From the NCBI RefSeq assembly GCF_026241855.1, contig NZ_JAPJDC010000001.1:496001-560000 (forward strand): 64,000 nt of DNA. The letters run 5' to 3'. Shown here one piece after another: positions 40,319-50,478 of the stretch. How positions within the stretch are numbered: the first letter of the stretch is position 1; each line of letters begins with the position of its first letter. This DNA is from Curtobacterium flaccumfaciens pv. betae (GTDB lineage Bacteria; Actinomycetota; Actinomycetes; Actinomycetales; Microbacteriaceae). Both the position numbers and the translations under genes were made by a program. The notes under the pieces are model-generated. The model worked only from the letters and a program-made list of their open reading frames with translations, did no database searches and was not told where the DNA came from.

Positions 40319-40369
40319 GCAGAAGAGGTCGGGTGACCTGATGTCACCCGACCTCTTCTGCTCACGAAG
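40311..40369. repeat. Family-2 palindrome, copy 4 (contains the epimerase stop codon)
   Basis: Left arm begins CTTCGTGAGCAGAAGAGGTC and matches the right arm over 27 bp, with a 5-nt loop (ctgat). The TGA of the arm is the epimerase stop. Next to it, before the YhgE stop, is a C-rich tract. Confidence 0.85.
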
Positions 40370-40370
40370 C

Positions 40371-40437
40371 GTGCCGCGCCCCGCGCCCGCGCCCCGCGCC
40401 CGCGCCCCGCGCCCGCGCCCGCCCCGCGCCCGCCCCG
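40371..40437 (-). other. C-rich low-complexity tract with quadruplex-forming complement
   Basis: Repeats of CGCGCCC and CCGCCC cover about 65 bp just downstream of the YhgE stop. The minus strand carries more than six runs of at least three G with short loops, so it meets a G-quadruplex pattern. No coding is seen. It may be slippage-prone. Confidence 0.45.
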
Positions 40438-42519
40438 CTACCCGATCAGGCTCGGGCGCAGGTCGCGCAGCGTGCGGGAACGGGTCTGCCGCGCCGTGAC
40501 CACGAAGGACACCAGGAGCGCCCCGAGCAGCCAGCAGAGCAGCACGCCGGCGTCGGACCACGCGGCGCCGAGGTTCCCGCCGTACATCGTCTGCCGGATC
40601 GCGTCGACCGAGTACGTCATCGGCAACGCGAAGTGCAGCGCCGCCAACGGCCCCGGCAGCGTCTGCCACGGGAACGTCCCGCCGGCGGTGACGAGCTGCA
40701 CGAGCATGAGCACCAGGCCGAGGAACTGCCCGACCGATCCGAGCAGCACGTTGAGCGCCATGATGATCGCCGCGAAGGTCGCCGAGGCCAGCACCATGAT
40801 GCCGATCGTGCCGCCGACGTGCACCACGTTCAGGTCGAGGGCGAAGCGCACGATGAAGAACAGCGCCACCATCTGCACCAGGCCGAGGAGCGCCGGGGTC
40901 AGCCAGCCGCCGAACACCACCGCGAGGGGCTTCCGCACCGCCGTGATCGCACGCTTGGAGATCGGCTTGAGGATGAGGAACAGCGCGTACATGCCGATCC
41001 AGGCGGCGAGCGAGATGAAGAACGGCGCGAGACCGGCACCGTAGTTCGACGCGGCGGCGACGTTGTCGTCCCCGACCTTGACCGGGTCGGAGATGACCGA
41101 GGCCTGCGACTCACGCTCCGAGGCGTTCGACGCCGGGATCCTCGTGCGGCCCTCGTCGAGCGACGACGCGAGCTTCGACGACCCGGTCGTGAGCTTGTCG
41201 AGCCCCGACGCGAGTGATGACGCGCCCTGGTCGGCGGTCTTCGCACCGGTCGCGAGCTGCGACGCACCGGATGACAGCGTCGGAGCGGCCGAGGCCAGCT
41301 TCGACGTGCCGTCCGCCACCTGGGCGGCCCCCGATGCGAGCGTGGATGCCCCGTTCGCCGCCGAGGAGATGCCGGACGCGAGCGTCGGCGCCGCGGAGGC
41401 GAGCGACGACGTGCCGGCCGCGACCTGTGCGGAGCCGTCACGGAGCTTGTCCACCGAGGACTTCGTCGTTTCGTAGGTGCTCTTCGCCGAGGCGCCGGCG
41501 GTGTTGACCCGGGTGACGGCGTCGGTGACGGTCGACCGCAGGGCAGCCTGCTGTTCCTCGGTGAGCTCGACACCCTCGGGCAGGTTGTCGGTGATGCCCG
41601 AGATCACGGTCTCGGCGTCGAGGGGTCGGAGCGAATCGACGTCGGCGCTGTACGAGTCGACCGTGTCGGCGAGCTGCTTGTTGCCGGCCGCGACCTGCTG
41701 CGCCCCGCTGTTCAACTGCTGCGTCTGCGACGGCAGCGCAGCCGTCTGCTGCTGCGCGCTGGCCAGCCCGGACGCCAGGGTCGACGCCCCCGACGCCACC
41801 TGCTGCGCCCCGCTGTCCAGCTGCTGGGTCTGCGACGGCAGGTCGGCCGTGCCGGACGCGAGCTCCGCCGCGCCGGACGACAGCTTGCCGGTGCCGTCGG
41901 CGAGCTGGTGTGCGCCCGAGTCCGCCTTGGCGGTTCCGGACGCGAGTTCATCGGCCCCGTCGACGGCGTCGCCGAGGTTGTCCCGCACGTCGGCGAGCCC
42001 GACGAGCAGGGTCTTCGCCGCCTGCTTGCCGACGCGCTCGGCGACGGCGGTGCGCATGGTCTTGCCCGCCTGCTCGGCGATGGTCGAGGCCAGGTACGAG
42101 TTCGTGTCGGCCGTCGTCATGACGAGCTTCGCCTGCGTCGGGTCGTCGGACTGTGCGGACACCAGGTGCTCGGAGAAGTCGTGCGGGATGGTGACGACGA
42201 AGTCGTAGGTGCCGTTCCGGACGCCGGAGCGGGCATCGGCGGCGCTCGTCTTCGTCCACTTGAAGTCGGCGCCGTCGATGGCCTCCTTCGTGACGTCCTT
42301 GCCGTAGTCGACGTGCTCACCGTCCAGCGTCGCGCCGGCGTCGAGGTTCACGATCGCGGCGGGGATCTGGTCGAGCTTCGCGTAGGGGTCGCGGTTCGCC
42401 CACAGGTAGGCGCCGCCGTACAGCAGCGGCACGATCATGAGCGCGATGAACGCCAGGCGTGCGAGCGGGGTCGCGGTGAGCCGCGCGAGTTCTGCGCGGA
42501 CGAGCGAGGTGGTGGTCAC
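40438..42519 (-). CDS. YhgE/Pip family ABC-2 type membrane protein
   Basis: A 693-aa protein with the YhgE/Pip layout: one N-terminal span (ALMIVPLLYGGAYLWANRDPYAKLDQIPAAIVNLD), a long extracytoplasmic region with many heptad-like LASG repeats (about residues 190-450, as in Pip phage-infection proteins), then five C-terminal spans with an ABC-2 permease-like domain (PFFISLAAWIGMYALF and ITAVRKPLAVVFGGWLTPALLG). In lactic bacteria Pip is a phage receptor, and in other hosts these proteins are suspected exporters or adhesins. The GTG at 42519 overlaps the ATPase-like gene by 4 nt. Confidence 0.85.
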   Translation of the reverse strand: MTTTSLVRAELARLTATPLARLAFIALMIVPLLYGGAYLWANRDPYAKLDQIPAAIVNLDAGATLDGEHVDYGKDVTKEAIDGADFKWTKTSAADARSGVRNGTYDFVVTIPHDFSEHLVSAQSDDPTQAKLVMTTADTNSYLASTIAEQAGKTMRTAVAERVGKQAAKTLLVGLADVRDNLGDAVDGADELASGTAKADSGAHQLADGTGKLSSGAAELASGTADLPSQTQQLDSGAQQVASGASTLASGLASAQQQTAALPSQTQQLNSGAQQVAAGNKQLADTVDSYSADVDSLRPLDAETVISGITDNLPEGVELTEEQQAALRSTVTDAVTRVNTAGASAKSTYETTKSSVDKLRDGSAQVAAGTSSLASAAPTLASGISSAANGASTLASGAAQVADGTSKLASAAPTLSSGASQLATGAKTADQGASSLASGLDKLTTGSSKLASSLDEGRTRIPASNASERESQASVISDPVKVGDDNVAAASNYGAGLAPFFISLAAWIGMYALFLILKPISKRAITAVRKPLAVVFGGWLTPALLGLVQMVALFFIVRFALDLNVVHVGGTIGIMVLASATFAAIIMALNVLLGSVGQFLGLVLMLVQLVTAGGTFPWQTLPGPLAALHFALPMTYSVDAIRQTMYGGNLGAAWSDAGVLLCWLLGALLVSFVVTARQTRSRTLRDLRPSLIG

Positions 42520-43286
42520 TTCTGTGCCTCCGTCGGGACGGTTGCGGATGCTTCGGTGACGGAAGGAGCGGCCGGGAGGCCCGGCTCGGTTCCGTCGGTT
42601 CGGGCCACGTCCTCGGGGTCCTCGGTCTGGGGCGTCACGAGCGTCGCGACGTCGTCGTGCGTCGCGACGTCGTCGTGCGTGTCGATCGTGTCGAGCAGGT
42701 GCTCGACGGTCGTGGCGGCTGCCTTCGAGGTCACGAGGACCACGGTCACGCCCCGTCGTGCGACGTCGCGGACCACCTGGAACCAGTCCTCGACGGCGCC
42801 GCCGTGCCGCTCGGGCGAGGTGATCACGATGCCGGTCACACCGTCGCGGAGCAGGGCGAGTTCGACGAGCAACCGGATGCGCACGGCGGTCGGCACCCGC
42901 TGCACGGCGGTGTCGACGTAGTCCCGCAGTCCGAGCTCGTCGAGCACGGTGTCGACGTGCTCACGGTTCGGGCGCTGCCCGGCGAACGCGAGCTCCTCGC
43001 GCACGATCTGCTTGAGGGTCATGACGGGGAAGGGCTCGGCGACCCCGGGGGTGTCGACCAGGGCGAACGCGCGCCGGACGGCTGCCGGGTCCTCGTGGCC
43101 GTCGAGCAGCAGGCGGCCGGTGTCGGGCTGCATGCGGCCACCGGCGACGAGTGACGCGAGCACGGGTGCCTGCTCGGTCTCGACGGCGAGGACCCCCGGG
43201 CGTCCGGGGGCAGCGACGGCGGAGACGACGGGCAGGGGCGCGCCGGGCTCCTCGCCGATGCCGACGTGGTCGAGTTCGAGCGTCAT
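42516..43286 (-). CDS. Degenerate ABC ATPase-like protein (no Walker motifs), YhgE partner
   Basis: A 256-aa protein that aligns by eye with ABC ATPases but has lost the nucleotide site. Where the Walker A loop should be it reads AAPGRPGVLAVET (no Lys-Ser), the Q-loop and LSGGQ signature are replaced (PTAVRIRLLVELALL), Walker B and the catalytic Glu read GIVITSPERHGG, and the H-loop reads VVLVTSKAA. The order, spacing and the DxGRLLLDG stretch are still those of an ATPase. It overlaps the TetR and YhgE genes by 4 nt on each side. I infer a non-catalytic regulatory partner of YhgE. Confidence 0.6.
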   Translation of the reverse strand: MTLELDHVGIGEEPGAPLPVVSAVAAPGRPGVLAVETEQAPVLASLVAGGRMQPDTGRLLLDGHEDPAAVRRAFALVDTPGVAEPFPVMTLKQIVREELAFAGQRPNREHVDTVLDELGLRDYVDTAVQRVPTAVRIRLLVELALLRDGVTGIVITSPERHGGAVEDWFQVVRDVARRGVTVVLVTSKAAATTVEHLLDTIDTHDDVATHDDVATLVTPQTEDPEDVARTDGTEPGLPAAPSVTEASATVPTEAQK

Positions 43287-43951
43287 GCGTGGTCCTTCGG
43301 GGCAGAGGCGGGGGCGGGAGCGGGAGCGGGAGCAGCGGGTTCGGAGAGCAGCGCGGTGCGCCAGTCGATGCCGGCCATGCCCAGCGCGGACACCACCACC
43401 ATGCGCCGTCCGTCCTCGTCGCTCGTGCCGGAACGGGTGGCCTCGTCGAGGACGGCGATGCACGCGCCCTCGACCAGACGGCCGAGGGTCTCGGGGTCGA
43501 CGTCGTCCCGCATGGCGCCGTCGGCGATCCCGAGCGCGCACGCCTGGCGCACCTGCGAGCGCAACGGTGCGAACACCTCGGCGACGGGTTCGGCGAAGGG
43601 GCTGCGCACGGCGACCCGGGCCATCGAGCGGACGTGCGACACCTCGCTCCAGAGCGTCACGGCGATGGCGGCGAGGCGTGCGGCCGGCGGGAGCTCCTGC
43701 AGGTCCGAGGTGGTGGGCATGGCGGCGGCGATCCGGGCGGCGCCGGCGGTCACGACCTCGCGCACCAGGTCGTCGCGCGAGGGGAAGTGTCCGTACACCG
43801 CACGACGCGAGAGGCCGGCGGAGGCGGCGATCGTCTCGATCGAGGCATCCGGGTCCTGCTGCAGGCAGGTCTTCGCCGCGTCGAGGAGGGCTGCCCGGTT
43901 CTCCGTGGCGTCGCGGCGGGGCGCGCGGGAGGGCTGCTCGGTGGTGGTCAC
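43283..43951 (-). CDS. TetR family regulator of the YhgE operon
   Basis: A 222-aa repressor with the TetR helix-turn-helix (LLDAAKTCLQQDPDASIETIAASAGLSRRAVYGHFPSRDDL) and an all-helical effector domain, ending in a Pro-Ala tail. It opens the operon with the ATPase-like and yhgE genes, overlapping by 4 nt. GTG 43951 is chosen over ATG 43960 because TACGAT lies 7 nt upstream. A TGCACAC/GTGTGCA palindrome in the promoter spacer suggests it represses its own operon. Confidence 0.88.
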   Translation of the reverse strand: MTTTEQPSRAPRRDATENRAALLDAAKTCLQQDPDASIETIAASAGLSRRAVYGHFPSRDDLVREVVTAGAARIAAAMPTTSDLQELPPAARLAAIAVTLWSEVSHVRSMARVAVRSPFAEPVAEVFAPLRSQVRQACALGIADGAMRDDVDPETLGRLVEGACIAVLDEATRSGTSDEDGRRMVVVSALGMAGIDWRTALLSEPAAPAPAPAPASAPKDHA

Positions 43952-43958
43952 ACACCCC

Positions 43959-43987
43959 ATCGTAATAACGTGCACACAGGTGTGCAA
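43959..43987 (-). promoter_or_regulatory. Promoter and operator of the TetR-YhgE operon
   Basis: On the minus strand a -35 box TTGCAC (43987-43982), 17-bp spacer and -10 box TACGAT (43964-43959), then 7 nt to the GTG. The spacer region holds the palindrome TGCACACAGGTGTGCA (43971-43986: 7-bp arms with a 2-bp centre), placed to block the polymerase. This is the clearest promoter with both boxes in the window. Confidence 0.6.
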
Positions 43988-44102
43988 CTTAACAGGTTCC
44001 GTCCCCCGGACGAGGGGAGTCCCCCAAAGAGCGGACTGTCCAGCCTGAGAACGAACGCATAGCTTCACAGGAATCTCATGCGAACCACGGACTGAGCCTG
44101 GA

Positions 44103-47100
44103 GTGCCCTCTTTGAACCGTGCAACACCGATTCCCGACCCGAACCCAACACCCCATCGCTTCACCCGCGTCCTGACCGCCGGCATCGCCGTCGCGGCACT
44201 CGCGTGTGGCGGTCTCGCGGTCGGGGGCGCGGCCTCCGCAGCTCCGGCCGGGATCTCGGTGGCCGACCTCAAGCTCTCTGCCCCGCTCCGTGACGCCAAG
44301 CCGACGAAGACCGTCGCCGCGTTCGTGCGCACGACCGGCCAGGGTGCCCTCGAAGTGGACGCCAAGGCGAAGGGCGGGGACCTGACGAAGTCGCGGACCC
44401 AGTCCTCCGCAGCCAAGAACCGCGTCGAGGCGATCCAGTCGACCGTCGCCGCGGTGCGGTCGGCCGTCAAGCGCGCCGACGCCCAGGCGGCCGAGCTCTA
44501 CTCGACCGAGTACACCGTCCCGGGAGTCGCGGTCGTCGCCGACGTCGACGCGTTCCGGCAGATCGCGGAGCGCTCCGACGTCGAGAGCATCATCCCGCTC
44601 ACGCCGAAGAAGATCGTCGAGCCGACGGTCAACGAGAACGCCGACGCCGCTCCCTCGGGCGTCGACCCGAGCCTGGTGCGCCCCGGTGCCGACGGCGTCA
44701 CGCCGAAGAACGCCGCGAGCGACGTCTACACGCGCTCGCTCGACGCCTGGCAGCAGACCGGCCACACCGGCAAGGACGTCAACGTCGCCGTCCTCGACAC
44801 CGGTCTCGACTACACGCAGGCCGACTTCGGCGGCCCCGGCACCACCGAGGCGTACCAGCAGGCCCTGGCCAACGCGAGCGGCGGCGCCCCGGACCCCAGC
44901 CTGTACGACGCGTCGAAGTTCCTCGGCGGGTACGACTTCGCGGGTGCGACCTACAACGCCGACCCGACGGGCCCGAACACCTACGACCCGGTGCCGGCGC
45001 CCGACGACAACCCGATCGACGGCAAGGGCGGCGACCACGGCACGCACGTGTCCGGCTCGATCGCCGGCTACGGCCTGACCGCCGACAAGCAGCGGTTCGA
45101 CGGCGACTACACCAAGCTCACGACGCAGCAGGTGCAGGACATGTGGATCGGCCCGGGCACCGCGCCCGAGGCCGGCCTGTACGCCCTGAAGGTCTTCGGC
45201 GACAACGGCGGCTCGACCGACGTCACCGGTGCCGCGCTCGACTGGGTGGGCCAGGCGCTCACCCAGGGCAAGGACATCAACGTCCTGAACCTGTCGCTCG
45301 GCTCCGACTACGGCGCACCGGACGACCCCGACAACGCCAAGATCGACGCACTGACCGCTCGCGGCGTGCTCCCCGTGATCGCCTCGGGCAACGCCGACGA
45401 CTTCACCGACATCGGTGGTTCGCCGGGCAACGCCGAGGGTGCGCTCACCGTCGCCGCGAGCGCCACCGGCCAGTCGCTCTACGACGGCGTCCAGGTCACC
45501 GCGCCGGCCGACGTCGCGAAGACCTACCGCTCGCAGTACTCGTCCAACTTCACGGGCACCCTGCCCGTCGAGGGCGACGTCGTCGTCCCGACCACGAACA
45601 TCGACGGCTGCGCAGCGTTCAGCCCCGCTGACGCCGCGGAGATCGCGGGCAAGGTCGTCTGGCTGAAGTGGACGGACGCCGCGCTCGAGTGCGGTTCCGC
45701 CGTGCGCTTCAACAACGTCGAGGCTGCCGGCGGCGTCGGCGTCCTGCTGGCGGGCACGCTCGACACGTTCGAATCCGGCATCGGTGGCAACGCGACCATC
45801 CCGGGTGCCGAGCTGACCGCGAAGAGCGTGGCGAGCCTCCAGGCCACCGCGAAGGCGGGGACCATGCACGTCCGCTTCGCGGACGAGCTCAAGGGCTTCG
45901 AGGTCGCCTTCGAGGCGGACGCCGTGAACACGCTCGCGTCGTTCACCAGCCGTGGCGTGCACGGGTCGTTCGCCGACATCGTCAAGCCGGACATCGCCGG
46001 CCCCGGGGTCAACGTGATCTCGGCGGCCAACGGCACCGGTGACGGCCGCATGTCGATGAGCGGCACCTCGATGGCCACGCCGGACGTCGCGGGCATCGCG
46101 GCGCTGACGTTCCAGTCGCACCCGACCTGGTCCGCCCCGCAGGTGAAGGCGGCGCTGATGAACACGGCGACGCACGACGTCAAGGACGGCGACGGCACCG
46201 CGACCCTGCTCCGCCAGGGCACCGGCCGCGTCGACGCGCTGCAGGCCGTCACGGCGGACACCACGGTCCGCAGCGTCGAGAACGGCCAGCTCGTCACCGC
46301 CTCGTTCGGTGTCGTCGAGGTCGCCGAGAAGACCAGCGAGACCCGGTCTCTGCTCGTCGAGAACACCAGCTCGACCGCGCACACCTACGACGTGGCCTAC
46401 CAGCCGCGGGTGTCCCAGCCGGGTGTGGCGTTCTCGCTCAGCACCAAGCGCGTCACGGTCCAGCCGGGCCGGGGTGCCGTCGTGGACCTGACGTTCACGA
46501 TCGCCGACCCGACGGCCCTCCGCCGGGTCATCGACCCCACCCAGGAGTTGGTCCAGAAGGGGTACCAGCGCGAGTTCGTCGCGGCGGCCACCGGGCTCGT
46601 CACCTTCACCCCGACCGACACCACGACCGATCCGCTGCGGGTTGGCACGTACGTCGCGCCGAAGCCCGTGAGCGCCGTCCGCGGCGCGGGCATCACGTAC
46701 ACCGGCTCCCAGAAGGCCGCCGACCTGCCGCTTCGTGGCCGGGTGGTCGACCAGGGGGCGGCGACGACGGGGTACCACGCGGCGGTCGCGCCGTTCGTGC
46801 TCGGCGGGACGGACCCCCAGGAGACGTTCGCGGAGGGTTCGGCGTCGCAGTCGCTCCGGGCAGCGGACGTCCGGGCCTACGGGGCGAGCTTCGACAAGGC
46901 CTCCGGCACGCTGGCGTTCGGCATCCAGACCGCGGGACCCGACGCCAACCCCGGCGCCGTGACCAACGTCGAGGTGCTGATCGACACGGACCGCGACGGT
47001 GAGCCGGACTACCTGGTCTACGACGCGAAGTCGGCGACCATCGACGCCACCCTCGCCACGACGGTGGACCTCGCGACCGGCAAGACCGTGGACGCGCAGC

Positions 47101-47753
47101 CCCTCAATGGCGGTGCGCCCGGCCAGGACGTCAACACCTTCGACAGCACGGTGAAGGTGCTGACGGTGGATGCCGCGCTGATCGGTGCGACGTCGACGTT
47201 CACGTACTCGGTCCTGACCGAGTCGGCCTACGCTCCGGCCGCGGCCACGAGCGGTTCGTCGATCGTGGACGAGACCACCGCGGTGGCCTTCAACCCGGCG
47301 AAGCCGCCCCTGGCCTTCGCACAGGGCTCGTCGACGGGTGTCGTCTTCGCCGACCGGGGCTCGCTCCAGGTCACGCGGTCGCCCGGTGTCGCGAGTGCCC
47401 GGGTCCTGCTGCTCCACCTCGGCAACGCGGTCGGCAGCCAGGCACAGAGTGTCGCCGCGACCTGGGTGGCTCCGACCCTGCAGCTCCAGAAGGGCAGCGG
47501 GGTGTCGATCGCCGGCACGCCGAAGGTCGGGTCGAAGCTCAAGGCGGGCCACGGCAAGTGGGACGGCACGGGCGTCACCTACTCGTACCGGTGGCTGCGC
47601 GACGGCAAGGCCGTGACGAACGCCACGGGTTCGTCGTACACGCTCGGCTCCGCGGACGCGGGGCACCGGATCTCGGTGACGGTCGTCGCGAAGGCGACGG
47701 GCTACCAGGACGGCACGGCGACGTCGACGCCGACCGCCAAGGTGGCGCGCTGA
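44103..47753 (+). CDS. Secreted subtilisin-like serine protease (S8), multidomain
   Basis: A 1216-aa secreted protease. Signal peptide, an I9-like inhibitor prodomain (about 60-165), then a catalytic domain with Asp232 (VAVLDTGLDY), His312 (GDHGTHVSGSIAG) and Ser656 (MSGTSMATPDVAGIAAL), so the triad is intact. A PA (protease-associated) insert lies between His and Ser (about 470-590). A fibronectin-like C-terminal stretch follows, and the last 80 residues (KVGSKLKAGHGKWDGTGVTYSYRWLRDG) are one bacterial Ig-like repeat. It likely degrades external protein. The start may be GTG 44103, or TTG 44112 with GGAG 8 nt upstream. A hairpin ends it. Confidence 0.88.
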   Translation: MPSLNRATPIPDPNPTPHRFTRVLTAGIAVAALACGGLAVGGAASAAPAGISVADLKLSAPLRDAKPTKTVAAFVRTTGQGALEVDAKAKGGDLTKSRTQSSAAKNRVEAIQSTVAAVRSAVKRADAQAAELYSTEYTVPGVAVVADVDAFRQIAERSDVESIIPLTPKKIVEPTVNENADAAPSGVDPSLVRPGADGVTPKNAASDVYTRSLDAWQQTGHTGKDVNVAVLDTGLDYTQADFGGPGTTEAYQQALANASGGAPDPSLYDASKFLGGYDFAGATYNADPTGPNTYDPVPAPDDNPIDGKGGDHGTHVSGSIAGYGLTADKQRFDGDYTKLTTQQVQDMWIGPGTAPEAGLYALKVFGDNGGSTDVTGAALDWVGQALTQGKDINVLNLSLGSDYGAPDDPDNAKIDALTARGVLPVIASGNADDFTDIGGSPGNAEGALTVAASATGQSLYDGVQVTAPADVAKTYRSQYSSNFTGTLPVEGDVVVPTTNIDGCAAFSPADAAEIAGKVVWLKWTDAALECGSAVRFNNVEAAGGVGVLLAGTLDTFESGIGGNATIPGAELTAKSVASLQATAKAGTMHVRFADELKGFEVAFEADAVNTLASFTSRGVHGSFADIVKPDIAGPGVNVISAANGTGDGRMSMSGTSMATPDVAGIAALTFQSHPTWSAPQVKAALMNTATHDVKDGDGTATLLRQGTGRVDALQAVTADTTVRSVENGQLVTASFGVVEVAEKTSETRSLLVENTSSTAHTYDVAYQPRVSQPGVAFSLSTKRVTVQPGRGAVVDLTFTIADPTALRRVIDPTQELVQKGYQREFVAAATGLVTFTPTDTTTDPLRVGTYVAPKPVSAVRGAGITYTGSQKAADLPLRGRVVDQGAATTGYHAAVAPFVLGGTDPQETFAEGSASQSLRAADVRAYGASFDKASGTLAFGIQTAGPDANPGAVTNVEVLIDTDRDGEPDYLVYDAKSATIDATLATTVDLATGKTVDAQPLNGGAPGQDVNTFDSTVKVLTVDAALIGATSTFTYSVLTESAYAPAAATSGSSIVDETTAVAFNPAKPPLAFAQGSSTGVVFADRGSLQVTRSPGVASARVLLLHLGNAVGSQAQSVAATWVAPTLQLQKGSGVSIAGTPKVGSKLKAGHGKWDGTGVTYSYRWLRDGKAVTNATGSSYTLGSADAGHRISVTVVAKATGYQDGTATSTPTAKVAR

Positions 47754-47777
47754 TCCGCCGTTCGACACGGTGACCAG

Positions 47778-47810
47778 GAGGTGCCGGGCCCGGATCGGGC
47801 TCGGCACCTC
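47778..47810. terminator. Hairpin terminator of the subtilase gene
   Basis: GAGGTGCCGGGCCCG / CGGGCTCGGCACCTC, 15-bp arms with one mismatch and a 3-nt loop, followed by TTGTT on the plus strand. Confidence 0.75.
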
Positions 47811-47858
47811 TTGTTCGTGCAGGAGTCACGTCTCGCCGGTGCGTGTACAGGACAGGTA

Positions 47859-47869
47859 GTTAGGCAAAC
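47859..47869. promoter_or_regulatory. Candidate DtxR/IdeR-type metal box
   Basis: GTTAGGCAAAC matches the core GTTAGGCTAAC of the DtxR/IdeR operator at 10 of 11 positions and lies 27 bp upstream of the small gene at 47897. The outer parts of the 19-bp consensus are poorly kept. A DtxR-family regulator is encoded at 24622. Prediction only. Confidence 0.4.
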
Positions 47870-47896
47870 TAGTTACGTGGTGCCAGTGTTGCTCCC

Positions 47897-48061
47897 ATGC
47901 AGAGCACGCTGAACCAGCTCCGGTCCAACCCGGTCGAGTGGCGCCGTCGTGGACTCACTCCGCCGGACGTCATCCAGGCCATGATCGAGCAGCGCCTGGC
48001 CGAGCCCGGGCACTCCCAGCCCGTCGGTGACCCGTCGTACCAGGACTTCTTCCGGAGCTGA
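47897..48061 (+). CDS. Small hypothetical protein (54 aa)
   Basis: A 54-aa product (MQSTLNQLRSNPVEWRRRGL onward, ending DPSYQDFFRS) too short for usual gene searches but with good third-position GC codon bias and a stop just before a perfect palindrome. It has no signal peptide and no family I can name. A DtxR-like box upstream suggests a metal-responsive gene (inference). No clear Shine-Dalgarno is seen. Confidence 0.5.
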   Translation: MQSTLNQLRSNPVEWRRRGLTPPDVIQAMIEQRLAEPGHSQPVGDPSYQDFFRS

Positions 48062-48098
48062 TCCGGGGTCGGCCGGGTGATCCGGGACGCACCGACCG

Positions 48099-48144
48099 AC
48101 AGACGGGAGGCGCGGTGCCAGCTGGCACCGCGCCTCCCGTCTGT
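48099..48144. repeat. Family-1 palindrome, copy 5 (perfect 46-bp palindrome)
   Basis: Arms starting ACAGACGGGAGGCGCGGTGC match over all 23 bp on each side with no loop. It lies between the convergent ends of the small gene at 47897 and the MT0933-like gene, and is the longest perfect member of the family. Confidence 0.85.
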
Positions 48145-48165
48145 ACGTCGGTGGCGTCTCGGACG

Positions 48166-48339
48166 TCACTTGCCGATCTTGCCGTCGGCCGCGTCCTCGG
48201 CCTTGCCGATCTGGTCGCCGTGCCCGCCGCCGGTCGCCTTGTCGGCCGCGTCGCCCGCCTTGTCGAGGCCGGCGTCCGTGGCCTTCTCGCCCTTGTCGCT
48301 GTCGGCGAAGTCCTTCGCCTTGTCTCCGATGCCGCTCAT
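48166..48339 (-). CDS. MT0933-like (Rv0909-type) small antitoxin-like protein
   Basis: A 57-aa, Asp/Lys/Gly-rich helical protein (MSGIGDKAKDFADSDKGEKA onward, KAGDAADKATGGG) of the MT0933-like antitoxin family, with AAGGAG 7 nt upstream of the ATG. The family is named after the antitoxin of Rv0910-Rv0909, but most members, as here, lack a toxin neighbour and may be general stress proteins. No polyketide-cyclase-like toxin gene adjoins it. Upstream on its promoter side is a 30-bp tandem repeat. Confidence 0.75.
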   Translation of the reverse strand: MSGIGDKAKDFADSDKGEKATDAGLDKAGDAADKATGGGHGDQIGKAEDAADGKIGK

Positions 48340-48360
48340 GTCGTGCTCCTTCCCTGGTGG

Positions 48361-48430
48361 ATCTGGACGGGTCCGACCGTGCTCCGACCGATCTGGACGG
48401 GTCCGACCGTGCTCCGACCGATCCGGACGG
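48361..48430. repeat. 30-bp direct tandem repeat, 2.3 copies
   Basis: Two identical 30-bp units (48361-48390 and 48391-48420, starting ATCTGGACGGGTCCGACCGT) and a partial third (48421-48430, one change). It lies 22 bp upstream of the MT0933-like gene start, so it may hold repeated operator sites or simply be a slippage duplication. Confidence 0.8.
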
Positions 48431-48514
48431 ACACCCAGCTGCGCCGGATGTGGACAAGTGGCCCACCGTCCACAGGGCGTCACAGCGGGTGACGCGCAGG
48501 TGACCAGCCGATAG

Positions 48515-50472
<1,958 letters not shown>

Positions 50473-50478
50473 CCACTG

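Noticed and set aside
44076..47807. 1243-codon open frame opposite the subtilase gene
   Set aside because: The plus-strand frame has an intact catalytic triad, and the opposite frame is low-complexity Arg/Gly/Val and has no motif.
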